A stretch of 64,000 bases of DNA from Glaciimonas immobilis (GCF_011947285.1 NZ_JAAOZT010000007.1:1-64000), one strand, 5' to 3'; positions 47,950 to 58,967 are shown, numbered from the stretch's first letter. Notes: generated by a model from the sequence alone, not told the origin. A program made the numbers and translations.

Positions 47950-48993
47950 CTAGCCCGGGAAATTGTCCGGCGATTTAGCCGCTGAACGCGCGGTGGCAAC
48001 AGAGATAATATTGCGCTTCACCAGATCAGTGAGATTGCTATCCAGGGTTTGCATGCCGACATTGCTGCTAGTCTGGATGGTTGAATACATCTGCGCGATT
48101 TTGCTGTCACGAATCAAGCTGCGGATAGCCGGCGTTCCCAGCATAATTTCATGCGCAGCTACACGGCTGGCGCCGTCTTTGGTCTTGAGTAAGGTTTGCG
48201 AAATAACCGCTTGGAGCGACTCGGATAACATTGATCGTACCATCTCTTTTTCTTCACCGGGAAATACGTCGACGATCCGGTCAATCGTTTTTGCAGCGGA
48301 GGAGGTATGCAGCGTGCCGAACACCAGATGGCCGGTTTCCGCCGCTGTCAGCGCCAGTCGGATAGTTTCCAGATCGCGCAGTTCGCCGACCAGAATGACA
48401 TCGGGATCTTCCCGCAGTGCCGAGCGAAGCGCGTTATCAAAAGAGTGCGTGTGCGGTCCGACTTCTCGTTGATTGATCAGGCATTTATTGGACTGATGGA
48501 CAAACTCAATCGGATCTTCAATCGTCAGAATATGCGCGTACTCGTTTTCATTGACGTGATTAACCATCGCCGCCAGCGTTGTGGATTTGCCCGATCCGGT
48601 CGGGCCGGTAACCAACACCAGGCCACGTGGTCTCAGTGCAAGCTCGGTGAAAATACGCGGCGTATTAAGTTGTTCTAAAGACAGGATTTTGGACGGGATG
48701 GTCCGCATGACTGCCGCCGCACCGCGATCCTGATTAAATGCGTTGACCCGAAAGCGCGCCAGACCCGGAATCTCAAAGGAGAAATCACACTCCAGGTTTT
48801 CTTCATACACTTTGCGCTGACCGTCGTTCATAATGTCGTAAATCATGCTGTGCACGCCCTTATGATCTAGTGGCGGCAAATTTATGCGTCGAACATCGCC
48901 ATTTACCCGGATCATCGGTGGCAGACCGGCGGATAAATGCAGATCGGAAGCCTTATTCTTGACCGAAAAAGCCAGAAGTTCGGTAATGTCCAT
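47950..48993 (-). CDS. pilT: Type IV pilus retraction ATPase PilT
   Basis: Hexameric ATPase that disassembles type IV pili for twitching, adhesion and DNA uptake. The 347-residue protein starts MDITELLAFSVKNKASDLHLSAGLPPMIR, with Walker A VTGPTGSGKSTTLAAM, Asp box HILTIEDPIEFVH, Walker B VILVGELRDLETIRLALTAAETGHLVFGTLHT and the family AIRSLIRDSKIAQM motif needed for retraction. It is divergent from yggS across a 120-base gap that must hold both promoters, a common betaproteobacterial layout. Confidence 0.96.
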   Translation of the reverse strand: MDITELLAFSVKNKASDLHLSAGLPPMIRVNGDVRRINLPPLDHKGVHSMIYDIMNDGQRKVYEENLECDFSFEIPGLARFRVNAFNQDRGAAAVMRTIPSKILSLEQLNTPRIFTELALRPRGLVLVTGPTGSGKSTTLAAMVNHVNENEYAHILTIEDPIEFVHQSNKCLINQREVGPHTHSFDNALRSALREDPDVILVGELRDLETIRLALTAAETGHLVFGTLHTSSAAKTIDRIVDVFPGEEKEMVRSMLSESLQAVISQTLLKTKDGASRVAAHEIMLGTPAIRSLIRDSKIAQMYSTIQTSSNVGMQTLDSNLTDLVKRNIISVATARSAAKSPDNFPG

Positions 48994-49113
48994 TTATAAT
49001 CCCTGAGCTGTTTTTTATTTATATGAATGACGGAAAGTCCGTCGCGCCGTATGCGATGAGGCGGCGCCTCGCATGTAACCGTTTGCCGTACGACAAGTTC
49101 AACCAAATCAATT

Positions 49114-49851
49114 ATGTCCTCAATATCTCAGAAGTTGCAAGCTATGCACGAAACTATCCGCCGCGTGACTAGCGGAGCGTCGCGTCCTATTGACAGTGTG
49201 GCGTTATTAGCTGTTTCAAAAACTTTTGGTGCCGAAGCGGTGCTTGAAGCGATTACAGCAGGGCAATCTGCGTTTGGAGAGAATTATTTGCAAGAGGCAT
49301 TGGAAAAGATGCGTGCGGTTGATGCTGGCCTTGACGCTGGCCTTGACGCCGGAGTTGGTGGGATTAATAGAGCGGCGCATATCGAATGGCATTTTATCGG
49401 ACCGATTCAAAGTAACAAGACGCGCCCGATTGCCGAGCATTTTGATTGGGTTCACACGATAGAGCGTGAAAAAATTGCACAGCGTTTGTCCGACCAGCGC
49501 CCGCCGAATTTGCCTCCGCTAAATGTGTGCTTGCAGGTGAATATCAGCGGTGAGGCCACCAAAAGCGGTGTGTCTCCCGAGAATGCGCTGGCCGTCGCGC
49601 ATGCCATCGCGGCGATGCCGCGCTTAACCTTAAGAGGTTTAATGGCAATCCCCGAGCCGACAGCCGATAGCGTTTTACAGCGTGCCGCGTTCCGGCAGGT
49701 GAAAGCGCTATTCGTCCAGTTGCAAGAGAGCGGCTTGTCGCTTGATACTTTATCGATGGGGATGTCTGCTGATCTGGAGGCGGCAATTGCAGAAGGCGCG
49801 ACGATTGTGCGCATCGGGAGCGCCATTTTTGGACAGCGGGATTATTCCTGA
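49114..49851 (+). CDS. yggS: YggS/PROSC family PLP homeostasis protein
   Basis: Binds pyridoxal phosphate and keeps vitamin B6 and amino acid pools balanced; no enzyme activity is known. The 245-residue single TIM barrel carries the PLP lysine in LLAVSKTFGAEAV, FGENYLQEALEK, IEWHFIGPIQSNKTR, LQVNISGEATKSGV, LRGLMAIPEP and SMGMSADLEAAI. An extra loop DAGLDAGLDAGVGG at about residue 70-83 comes from a 12-bp triple repeat (49321-49356). proC follows, as in many proteobacteria. Confidence 0.93.
   Translation: MSSISQKLQAMHETIRRVTSGASRPIDSVALLAVSKTFGAEAVLEAITAGQSAFGENYLQEALEKMRAVDAGLDAGLDAGVGGINRAAHIEWHFIGPIQSNKTRPIAEHFDWVHTIEREKIAQRLSDQRPPNLPPLNVCLQVNISGEATKSGVSPENALAVAHAIAAMPRLTLRGLMAIPEPTADSVLQRAAFRQVKALFVQLQESGLSLDTLSMGMSADLEAAIAEGATIVRIGSAIFGQRDYS
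49321..49356 (+). repeat. 12-bp in-frame tandem repeat in yggS
   Basis: Three units of the type GAYGCTGGCCTT at 49321-49332, 49333-49344 and 49345-49356 encode D-A-G-L, D-A-G-L, D-A-G-V. They add residues in a surface loop between conserved parts of the barrel. Confidence 0.9.
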
Positions 49852-49956
49852 GTTATCTGAATGCAAACTATTGCAAGGGCTGAGTATTGATATCGACGTT
49901 GTAATCAACCTTCGTGAAAATCCGTAATTTTTATAAAACGATCAGGACAAAACGAC

Positions 49957-50781
49957 ATGAATCAGAATCTTAAAATAAGTTTTATCGGCGGTGGCAATAT
50001 GGCGAGTGCCTTAATTGGTGGGCTGGCAGGCACAGTCACCGATGGCGGCAACATTCACGTGGTGGATGTAAACCCTGACGCGCTACAGCATTTGGCGCAG
50101 CAGTTTGGCGTCACCAGCTCAGCGACAATCGATGCAGCGATCAGCGCGAGCGACGTGGTCGTGTTGGCCGTAAAGCCACAACAGATGAAGCAAGTAGTGG
50201 ATAAGTTATTGCCTTACATCCACGGTCAGTTGGTATTGTCGATCGCGGCCGGCATTCAGGCGATCGATTTATCCCGTTGGCTAAATGGACACGACGCTAT
50301 CGTCCGTTGCATGCCAAACACGCCGGCACTGATCGGTAAAGGCATCACGGGTATGGTCGCCACGAGGGGTGTCTCGGAAGAGCAACGCGCAATGGCCGAT
50401 TTGATACTGTGCGCGGTCGGCTCGACTATCTGGCTCGACGACGAAGCGCTGATTGATGCCGTTACCGCAATTTCCGGCAGTGGTCCAGCGTACGTGTTTT
50501 ATTTCATAGAGGCGATGCAACAGGCAGCACAGGAGTTGGGCTTGACAGCGCAACAGGGTAATGCGCTGGCGATCGCCACTTTCGTGGGCGCGTCGCATCT
50601 GGCAGCAGAATCCGCCGATCCCATCTCAGTGCTGCGCGAGCGCGTAACCTCTAAAGGGGGCACCACTTATGCGGCATTGAATAGTTTGGAAGAAAGCGGA
50701 GTGAAAGCGTCAATTATCGCGGCAGCTAAAGCGGCTGCGGTGCGCGGCAAAGAACTAGGTGCTGAATTCGGGCGTGATTGA
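49957..50781 (+). CDS. proC: Pyrroline-5-carboxylate reductase
   Basis: Last step of proline synthesis, reducing pyrroline-5-carboxylate with NAD(P)H. The 274-residue protein has the Rossmann IGGGNMASALIGGL, the VVLAVKPQQMKQVV strand, VRCMPNTPALIGKGITGM, and the C-terminal signature AISGSGPAYVFYFIEAM followed by LRERVTSKGGTTYAAL. It lies 105 bases after yggS on the same strand, and they may share a message. Confidence 0.96.
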   Translation: MNQNLKISFIGGGNMASALIGGLAGTVTDGGNIHVVDVNPDALQHLAQQFGVTSSATIDAAISASDVVVLAVKPQQMKQVVDKLLPYIHGQLVLSIAAGIQAIDLSRWLNGHDAIVRCMPNTPALIGKGITGMVATRGVSEEQRAMADLILCAVGSTIWLDDEALIDAVTAISGSGPAYVFYFIEAMQQAAQELGLTAQQGNALAIATFVGASHLAAESADPISVLRERVTSKGGTTYAALNSLEESGVKASIIAAAKAAAVRGKELGAEFGRD

Positions 50782-50901
50782 ATTCGTACGGTGGAGCCGA
50801 GGAGAGTGCGGTACTTTTTGCTGTAGCCTTACATTGATACTATTTCAGCGCAAAGCTTATTTGCATAAAAAGGCGCGGTCTTCATCCGGGAAATTACGAA
50901 T

Positions 50902-50926
50902 AAAGCTCCCCATGCCGGGGAGCGTA
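50902..50926 (-). terminator. Hairpin terminator after the DUF883 gene
   Basis: GCTCCCC (50905-50911) pairs with GGGGAGC (50917-50923) around a five-base loop. Read on the minus strand it is followed by TTTATT and lies just past the DUF883 stop. It also separates that gene from convergent proC. Confidence 0.6.
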
Positions 50927-50939
50927 TAAAAGGCGGTAT

Positions 50940-51263
50940 TTATTTACTACGGCCAATGATAACGCCTGCCAACAAACCAATAGCTGCAGCGACCCCGACT
51001 GCTGTCCAAGGATTGCCGCCGACATATTCGTCCGTAACGTGCGCCGCATGTTTACTCTTTTCTACGGCTTTTTTGGTGACCTTCGGCAGTTCTGATTTTG
51101 CCGTCTGGAGGGCTGCTTTCAGTTTTTCGCGTGCGGCCTTAAAGCGATCGTCAGCTTCTTCGCCTGTTGCGTCAACGAGATCTTGCGCATCCTGCATGAC
51201 TGACTTCAAGCCACCGCTCAGGTTGTCGCGTCCGTCTTTTAATGATTCAGTATTTATAGCCAT
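50940..51263 (-). CDS. DUF883 family membrane-anchored protein (YqjD/ElaB-like)
   Basis: A 107-residue protein with a charged amphipathic helical N-terminal part (DDRFKAAREKLKAALQTAKSELPK) and a C-terminal membrane segment AVGVAAAIGLLAGVIIGR preceded by the family mark GGNPWTAVG. E. coli YqjD and ElaB of this family sit in the inner membrane and bind ribosomes in stationary phase; that role here is by analogy. Confidence 0.9.
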   Translation of the reverse strand: MAINTESLKDGRDNLSGGLKSVMQDAQDLVDATGEEADDRFKAAREKLKAALQTAKSELPKVTKKAVEKSKHAAHVTDEYVGGNPWTAVGVAAAIGLLAGVIIGRSK

Positions 51264-51351
51264 TGTTTGCCTCTTTCAGGTGGGTGAATAGGTCATTCAA
51301 CCGAAGCGAAGCTCGGTATCCGTGAGAAGAACATAAGTTGGTATTGATTTA

Positions 51352-52206
51352 TTATCGTAATGCATAGTCTAGTGCAGCGCCACAGAATACTGCCGCACCC
51401 AGCCAGTTGTTATGGCGAAATGCAGTAAAACAACCGGCCCGTTCGCGTTTACGTATCAATGTGTAATGATAACCGGCAAATATAATTGCCACCAGCAAAC
51501 CAGCACTGAACCATGCACGCAATCCGAACTGCCAGCCAACCCAAAAGGTCAGGGCGAAGCAAATGGCGTAACAAAGCATGACGGCCAGTACATCAAAACG
51601 TCCAAACGTGATGGCGGAAGTTTTGATACCAATATGAAGATCGTCCTCGCGATCGACCATCGCATATTCGGTGTCATAGGCGACTGCCCAAAAGACGTTC
51701 GCTATTAATAACACCCATGCCATGGCTGGAACAGTGTTTTGAACCGCTGCAAAACTCATCGGTATGCCGAAGCCGAAAGCGATCCCCAGATAGGCTTGCG
51801 GGATCGCAAAAAACCGTTTGAAGTAGGGATAGGTCCCGGCAATGATGACTGCGGCAATCGATAGTTGTTTGGTGAGCAGGTTAAGCGGCCCAATCAATAG
51901 GAGCGAAGCGATCGCTAGAATTGCGGCGACCATAAGCGCCTCCCAACCGGCAATTTTGCCGCTGGTCAGGGGACGCTGCGCTGTGCGCTTGACGTGTTTG
52001 TCAAAATCACGGTCGGCGTAGTCGTTGACGGCACAGCCTGCGGATCGCATCAGAACTGTGCCCAGAGCGAAAATACACACTAACTTCCAGTCTGGTTTGC
52101 CATCGCTGGCTAACCAGAGAGCCATTAGCGTGGGCCATAGCAATAGCAAGATACCAATGGGTTTGTCGATGCGTATAAGTTGGCAGTAGAGTTTGAGTCG
52201 ATTCAT
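51352..52206 (-). CDS. ubiA: 4-hydroxybenzoate octaprenyltransferase
   Basis: Membrane prenyltransferase that attaches the polyprenyl tail to 4-hydroxybenzoate in ubiquinone synthesis. The 284-residue protein has about eight helices and the two aspartate-rich motifs [22 protein letters not shown] and [24 protein letters not shown]. It starts [26 protein letters not shown], as usual. The cluster recG-oxyR-ubiA on one strand is typical for betaproteobacteria. Confidence 0.95.
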   Translation of the reverse strand: MNRLKLYCQLIRIDKPIGILLLLWPTLMALWLASDGKPDWKLVCIFALGTVLMRSAGCAVNDYADRDFDKHVKRTAQRPLTSGKIAGWEALMVAAILAIASLLLIGPLNLLTKQLSIAAVIIAGTYPYFKRFFAIPQAYLGIAFGFGIPMSFAAVQNTVPAMAWVLLIANVFWAVAYDTEYAMVDREDDLHIGIKTSAITFGRFDVLAVMLCYAICFALTFWVGWQFGLRAWFSAGLLVAIIFAGYHYTLIRKRERAGCFTAFRHNNWLGAAVFCGAALDYALR

Positions 52207-52361
52207 AGCATCGATTTATAGCATAGGTTCATAGCGCTTTTAAAGGTGCAGGGGACAGTTCTAATAGACACGGAGACACGGTGTGCTTGCGCTTACCGCG
52301 TCGCTATGTTCTACATGGGGTCTGCATCTGCACCGCTTTGCGCAGAGCCATAGCCAGCGTG

Positions 52362-53309
52362 TCAGCCCTCGATCATTTTTAAATCGGGCAAAAATTCCAC
52401 GCCGGACAGGCCACACGTCAGTACCGCTTGTCGAACCGATTCAATCGCAGCCATACGGGTAAAACTTTTGCGCCATGCGATGACGACACGACGCGATGGC
52501 CGTGGCGATGCAAACGGAATATAGCGCAGGTTGCCTTCCTGAGTTTCCATATCCGGCACCGACGCCCGTGGCAAGGCGGTGATGCCGATTCCCGATGCGA
52601 CCATGTGACGGATGGTCTCTAGCGATGAGCCCTCAAAGGTGCGGGCGATGCCGTCGCCAGTCGTGGAGAAACGCGACATCTCCGGACAGACTTCCAACAC
52701 CTGATCGCGGAAGCAATGACCATTGCCGAGCAACAGCATGGTTTCCGATTTTAGTTCTTCCGCGAGAATACTATTTCGATTGGCCCATGTATGATCTTTT
52801 GGCAGCGCGACAATGAATTCTTCATCGTACAACGGTTGCACCATCAGGCCGTGCTCTTGAAATGGTAGCGCCATAATGGCTGCATCCAATTCGCCCTGAC
52901 GCAAAAGCTCAAGCAGGCGCACGGTGAAGTTTTCTTGCAACACCAGTGGCATCTGGGGCACACGGTCGATGATTGTTTTTACCAGCGGTGGTAGCAGATA
53001 AGGGCCAATGGTGTAGATTATTCCAAGGCGTAACGGTCCGGAGAGCGGATCTTTATTTTGATTGGCGATCTCGCGGATGGTCGCAGTTTGTTCTAGCACC
53101 CGTTCAGCCTGAGCGACAATTTGCAAGCCCAATGGCGTGATAGAAATTTCACTCCCACCACGTTCAAAAATGGCGACGCCCAGTTCCTCTTCAAGTTTTC
53201 TGATGGCGACCGAAAGAGTCGGCTGTGCGACGAAGCAGGCTTCAGCTGCATGGCCAAAATGCTTTACGCGGGCCACGGCGACGATGTATTTAAGTTCAGT
53301 TAGTGTCAT
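52362..53309 (-). CDS. oxyR: Hydrogen peroxide-sensing regulator OxyR
   Basis: LysR-type redox sensor of the peroxide response. The 315-residue protein starts MTLTELKYIVAVARVKHFGHAAEACFVAQPTLS (winged helix). The redox pair lies in LLLGNGHCFRDQVLEVC, matching the Cys199/Cys208 loop of E. coli OxyR. The ATG at 53309 is the family start; the frame runs on to 53417. It follows recG with a 240-base gap that probably holds its own promoter. Possible targets in the window include dps and gpx, but no binding site was identified. Confidence 0.95.
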   Translation of the reverse strand: MTLTELKYIVAVARVKHFGHAAEACFVAQPTLSVAIRKLEEELGVAIFERGGSEISITPLGLQIVAQAERVLEQTATIREIANQNKDPLSGPLRLGIIYTIGPYLLPPLVKTIIDRVPQMPLVLQENFTVRLLELLRQGELDAAIMALPFQEHGLMVQPLYDEEFIVALPKDHTWANRNSILAEELKSETMLLLGNGHCFRDQVLEVCPEMSRFSTTGDGIARTFEGSSLETIRHMVASGIGITALPRASVPDMETQEGNLRYIPFASPRPSRRVVIAWRKSFTRMAAIESVRQAVLTCGLSGVEFLPDLKMIEG

Positions 53310-53549
53310 ATCAATATATTCGCATATTTTTTGAAACAGGGTTCCGAAATAGTGCGAGGAAGCAAATAGCAACGCCTGTTTTCGGATGGGACAAGCGCAA
53401 TACAAGACGCAATACAAGGCGCGATCCGAACACAGTCAGCCAGAATTCAGGAAATATTCAAACCACGCGGTGGCGCCGTGCGGTCGGTTTATCGGGTAAC
53501 GGAATTAACGCATTAAAACGATTAAACAGGTTAATCCGCTCTGTTGATT

Positions 53550-55682
53550 TTACACCTTCAAATAGTCTTCGCGACCAGCTAGCCAACGCGCCAGATGTGC
53601 GTCCACCGTCACGATGTTTTCGGGTGTCGGATGACGTAATAACTGCTCTGCTAATTCGCTGGCCTGATCGACTATCCATTGATCGGTTGTCAAGTCAGCG
53701 AAGCGCAGCATCGCTTGTCCGGACTGACGCGCCCCCAAAAACTCTCCAGGGCCGCGTATTTCCAGATCGCGGCGGGCAATCTCAAATCCGTCCGTCGTCT
53801 CTCGCATGGTCATAAGACGCTGTTTTGCGATGGGGCCTAACGGGCTTTGATAGAGCAATAAGCATACGCTTGCCGCAAGTCCGCGTCCAACCCGACCGCG
53901 TAATTGATGCAATTGCGACAATCCAAAACGCTCCGCATGCTCTATGACCATCAACGACGCATTCGGCACGTCTACCCCGACTTCAATGACTGTGGTGGCA
54001 ACCAGCACATGAATATCGCCAGCGATGAATGCCTCCATGACGGCTTGCTTCTCTGCCGGTTTCAGGCGGCCATGGACCAGGCCGACAGTTAAGTCTGGCA
54101 ATGCTTCGACCAGCATCGCGTAAGTCTCGGTCGCAGTTTGTAATTGTAGCGCTTCGGACTCCTCAATAAGGGGGCATACCCAATATACCTGGCGGCCTTC
54201 TTGTGCAGCGGCATGGACCCTGGCAATAACCTCCTCACGTCGATTCTGGTCAACGCTGCGCGTAACGATCGGCGTGCGCCCTGGTGGCAACTCGTCAATG
54301 ACCGAAATTTCCAGATCGGCATAGTACGTCATCGCCAGCGTGCGCGGAATCGGGGTAGCGCTCATCATCAACTGGTGCGGTACGACCTGTGAGGTCGTCT
54401 TGTCTGTATCGGTGTTGCCGTTTTCGGTTGCAGATTTTTGACGTAATGTGAGCCGCTGGCCAACGCCAAAACGGTGTTGCTCGTCTACAATCACCAGACC
54501 CAGTCTAAAAAATTGCACGGTTTCCTGAATCAGAGCATGGGTGCCGATGACTAGTTGCGCCTCTCCAGAAGTGATTCTCTCTAACGATGCCAACTTTTCT
54601 TTTTTCTTTAAGCTACCAGTCAGCCATGCGACGCTAATCCCCAGTGGTGCCATCCAACCCGCAATTTTGCGGAAGTGCTGGTCTGCCAAAATCTCAGTCG
54701 GTGCCATTAATACTGCCTGAAAGCCGCTGTCTATTGCCTGTGCGGCAGCCAGCGCGGCTACCACTGTCTTGCCGCTACCGACATCGCCCTGTAGCAGGCG
54801 CTGCATCGGAAACGACTGCTTGATATCCGCGCGGATCTCGCCCATCACGCGCTGTTGTGCAGCGGTCAGGGTAAATGGCAAGGTTTTTAAAAAAGCGCCG
54901 GATAAGGTCCCCACGTTCGGAAGTGCCCGTGCATTTTGGGCGCGACGGGCGAACTGAGCGCGTTTTAACGACAGTTGTTGCGCCAGCAGTTCGTCGAACT
55001 TCATCCTAACCCATGCGGGATGGGAACGATCTTCCAGCGCGCCCTCGTCAATTTCTGGAGGCGGATTGTGGAGCAGACGCACGGCGGACTCAAAAGGGAT
55101 TAATTGGTAGGCGGCCAATTGGGCTGGCGATAAAGTATCGCGCCATTCGATTTTTTGCATGGCGTTAGCAATTGATTTGCGCAAGAATACTTGCGACAAT
55201 CCCTCGCCGGAAGGGTAGACGGGCGTTAATGCGCTGGGTAACGGCGCACCTTCCAATACGATTTTGTAGGTAGGATGGACGACTTCAGCGCCAAAAAATC
55301 CGTGCCGTATTTCGCCGCGCGCCCGAACCCGTGTCCCGACGGCTAACTGCGTGGTTTGGCTACCGTAAAAATTTAAAAATCGCATCATCAGCTGCCCGCT
55401 ATCATCCGCTAACGTGACGACCAATTGCCGCCGTGGCCGATACTGAATGTCGCAACTGGTAACAATGCCTTCGACTTGTGCAATAGTCGCTCCCATCAGG
55501 TTGGCCTGCTGGATGCTGATAACCTGAGTCTCGTCCTCATAGCGCATCGGCAAATGCAGCACCAGATCCATATCAGTACGCAATCCAAGTCGTGCCAGCT
55601 TGGTTTCACGGCTTGCAGCGGGGGCTTTTGCTGGCTTGCTGGTTTTGGTGGCAGACGGTGATTTTCGGGTTGGTTCGGGCAT
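53550..55682 (-). CDS. recG: ATP-dependent DNA helicase RecG
   Basis: Remodels stalled forks and recombination intermediates. The 710-residue protein has an N-terminal wedge/OB domain (IAQVEGIVTSCDIQYRPRRQLVVTLADDSG), then superfamily 2 motifs: Walker A LLQGDVGSGKTVVAALAA, motif II IVDEQHRFGVGQR, motif III MSATPIPRTLAM, and VATTVIEVGVDVPNASLMVIEHAERFGLSQLHQLRGRVGRG. The first 25 residues are a Lys/Pro/Ala-rich tail. Confidence 0.96.
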   Translation of the reverse strand: MPEPTRKSPSATKTSKPAKAPAASRETKLARLGLRTDMDLVLHLPMRYEDETQVISIQQANLMGATIAQVEGIVTSCDIQYRPRRQLVVTLADDSGQLMMRFLNFYGSQTTQLAVGTRVRARGEIRHGFFGAEVVHPTYKIVLEGAPLPSALTPVYPSGEGLSQVFLRKSIANAMQKIEWRDTLSPAQLAAYQLIPFESAVRLLHNPPPEIDEGALEDRSHPAWVRMKFDELLAQQLSLKRAQFARRAQNARALPNVGTLSGAFLKTLPFTLTAAQQRVMGEIRADIKQSFPMQRLLQGDVGSGKTVVAALAAAQAIDSGFQAVLMAPTEILADQHFRKIAGWMAPLGISVAWLTGSLKKKEKLASLERITSGEAQLVIGTHALIQETVQFFRLGLVIVDEQHRFGVGQRLTLRQKSATENGNTDTDKTTSQVVPHQLMMSATPIPRTLAMTYYADLEISVIDELPPGRTPIVTRSVDQNRREEVIARVHAAAQEGRQVYWVCPLIEESEALQLQTATETYAMLVEALPDLTVGLVHGRLKPAEKQAVMEAFIAGDIHVLVATTVIEVGVDVPNASLMVIEHAERFGLSQLHQLRGRVGRGLAASVCLLLYQSPLGPIAKQRLMTMRETTDGFEIARRDLEIRGPGEFLGARQSGQAMLRFADLTTDQWIVDQASELAEQLLRHPTPENIVTVDAHLARWLAGREDYLKV

Positions 55683-56082
55683 ATAGGCCGTAAAAGGGGC
55701 GGCGGGGCGTAAAATGGCGAGTTATTCGAGTAATCGGTGATACTTAGGTACCTTATTCATGTACCTTATTTAAGCCGTGCGGTGCTTTTTCGTGCGGTGC
55801 TTTTTTTACCACGCTGACATTGTAAAGGCTACGCGATATATCCGTAAGGTGTAAAAACCTTAAGTTTGTCAGCGTCGGCCGAGATGGCAAGTTCGTCGCC
55901 GGGCGATTTTGGGTAAGTCGTATCTGCACGTCATACTTATTTGAATATTGGTCTGCGAACGCGCATTTAAGGCGTGGTTGCATTTCATGTGTCTTGCGGC
56001 GTTTTGTAATTTGTCTTTTTTGTTACAGTTCAGTTCAATTTTTAAATTGAATTTTATTCCTCCAACCAGTTATTAGTTAAGT
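55683..56082. other. Divergent intergenic region between recG and queA
   Basis: About 400 bases holding direct repeats GTACCTTATT (55748-55757, 55761-55770) and GTGCGGTGCTTTTT (55777-55790, 55792-55805), copy 3 of the short repeat family (core near 55901), and an A/T-rich palindrome TTCAATTTTTAAATTGAA (56034-56051) about 30 bases before queA. Promoters for both genes must lie here but were not assigned. Confidence 0.5.
55881..55920 (+). repeat. Member of the short intergenic repeat family (copy 3)
   Basis: CCGGGCGATTTTGGGTAAGTCG at 55899-55920 matches the cores at 17161 and 43508. The following TTATTTGAATATTGG also resembles TTGTTTGAATATGG after copy 1. Confidence 0.5.
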
Positions 56083-57126
56083 ATGCATTCTCTTTCCGAT
56101 TACGATTTCACGTTACCGTCTGAATTAATTGCGCAATTGCCGCTCAGCGAGCGTAGCGCATCCCGCTTGTTGCACGTCGACGGCGACCAGCTGATTGACC
56201 GACAGTTTACCGATATGGTCGAGCTGCTGTCACCCGGCGATTTACTGGTATTCAACGATACTCGCGTACTAAAAGCGCGTTTTTTTGGCGTTAAGGCGAC
56301 TGGCGGCAAAGTGGAGGTGCTGGTTGAGCGCGTCATCGATAATCGTACTGTACACGCGCAGGTCCGGGCCTCAAAATCGCCACCGGCAGGCGCGCGAATA
56401 TGTCTGGCCGAGGCATTTGACGTTATTGTCGGTGAGCGTGTCGGTGAGTTTTATACGTTGATTTTCCCCGCCGATGTATTTGAACTAATCGAGGCGCATG
56501 GCCGCTTGCCGCTACCGCCCTACATTGCGCATACTGCAGACGCGTTCGACGAGACCCGTTATCAAACCGTGTACGCCAGGGAGCCCGGCGCCGTCGCGGC
56601 ACCGACCGCTGGTCTGCATTTTGATCTGGCATTGCTAGAGCGCCTGCGTCAAAAGGGCGTTAGTTTTGCCTATGTGACCTTGCACGTTGGGGCGGGCACG
56701 TTTCAACCGGTGCGAACGGAGAATCTTGCCGAGCATAAAATGCATACAGAGTGGTATACGATCACGCCGGAAACGGTCAATGCGGTAGGTGCGACCAAGG
56801 CCGCTGGCGGCAACGTCGTGGCGGTCGGTACCACCAGTTTGCGCGCGCTTGAGTCGGCATCTCAATCGGGTGTGTTACAGGCAGGTGGCGCAGATACCGC
56901 ACTATTTATAACGCCGGGCTACGCTTTTAAAACGGTTGATCGTCTTATCACTAACTTCCATTTGCCGAAATCAACGTTGCTTATGTTGGTCTCAGCTTTT
57001 ACCGGTTACAACGTTATCAAAGCTGCCTACGCCCATGCAATTGCCCGGCAATACCGCTTTTTTAGCTATGGCGACGCCATGCTGCTGACCTATCGCCCAA
57101 ATGGCGATGAAACTGTAGAAAATTAA
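56083..57126 (+). CDS. queA: S-adenosylmethionine:tRNA ribosyltransferase-isomerase
   Basis: QueA adds the epoxycyclopentane ring to preQ1 in tRNA during queuosine synthesis, using the ribosyl part of SAM. The 347-residue protein starts [30 protein letters not shown] and has [51 protein letters not shown] and [20 protein letters not shown]. It leads the cluster queA-tgt-yajC-secD-secF. Confidence 0.97.
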   Translation: MHSLSDYDFTLPSELIAQLPLSERSASRLLHVDGDQLIDRQFTDMVELLSPGDLLVFNDTRVLKARFFGVKATGGKVEVLVERVIDNRTVHAQVRASKSPPAGARICLAEAFDVIVGERVGEFYTLIFPADVFELIEAHGRLPLPPYIAHTADAFDETRYQTVYAREPGAVAAPTAGLHFDLALLERLRQKGVSFAYVTLHVGAGTFQPVRTENLAEHKMHTEWYTITPETVNAVGATKAAGGNVVAVGTTSLRALESASQSGVLQAGGADTALFITPGYAFKTVDRLITNFHLPKSTLLMLVSAFTGYNVIKAAYAHAIARQYRFFSYGDAMLLTYRPNGDETVEN

Positions 57127-57230
57127 GTCGCACCATTGCGCGCAATTTGCACCATCCCGGAAAATAACGGCGCACTTGCACAAATTACGAATACGGGTTT
57201 GGTGCGCGTGATGACACCGCACCGTATTGA

Positions 57231-58388
<1,158 letters not shown>

Positions 58389-58619
58389 ATAACTTCGGAG
58401 CGTGGTAGCGTAAATCTACGTAAATAGGCTGGTTATATAGCGGCCACGCTTAAAACGGGACATAGGCTAAAAAAATCTTTTATCGCCTTTAGGGGCGTCG
58501 CTAATGTGATCTAACATGAAGCAAGTGCCCTATATTTAAGCAGTATGTTATTCCTGCACCGCCCAATGCTAAAATGCGGTGCTATTTTAAAACAAACCCC
58601 TTTTTTTTGGAGCATTCTC

Positions 58620-58967
58620 GTGTTCATTACTACTGCTTATGCGCAGACTGCGCCCGCTGCAACACCGTCTTCCGGCCCTTTTGGCTTAGGTGGCAATCTG
58701 ACTAGTTTTCTGCCGATCATTTTGATGTTCGTGGTTTTGTATTTCTTAATGATTCGTCCCCAGATGAAACGTCAGAAAGAGCAAAAATCGATGATGGACG
58801 CATTGGGTAAGGGCGACGAAGTCGTTACGTCCGGTGGCATTTTAGGTAAAGTTTCTAAAGTTGCCGATGGTTACGTCACATTAGAAATCGCTGCCGGCAC
58901 AGAAGTCACGCTGCAAAAAAGCGCTGTTACGACGTTGCTGCCTAAAGGTACGATCAAGGCGCTGTAA
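58620..58967 (+). CDS. yajC: Sec translocase accessory subunit YajC
   Basis: Small single-span inner membrane protein that associates with SecDF. The 115-residue protein has an N-terminal leader-like stretch FITTAYAQTAPAA, the membrane helix FLPIILMFVVLYFLMIRPQMKRQKEQ and the cytoplasmic beta domain GDEVVTSGGILGKVSKV. GTG at 58620 is chosen: GGAG lies seven bases upstream and the length fits the family. The frame stays open to 58545. Confidence 0.93.
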   Translation: MFITTAYAQTAPAATPSSGPFGLGGNLTSFLPIILMFVVLYFLMIRPQMKRQKEQKSMMDALGKGDEVVTSGGILGKVSKVADGYVTLEIAAGTEVTLQKSAVTTLLPKGTIKAL

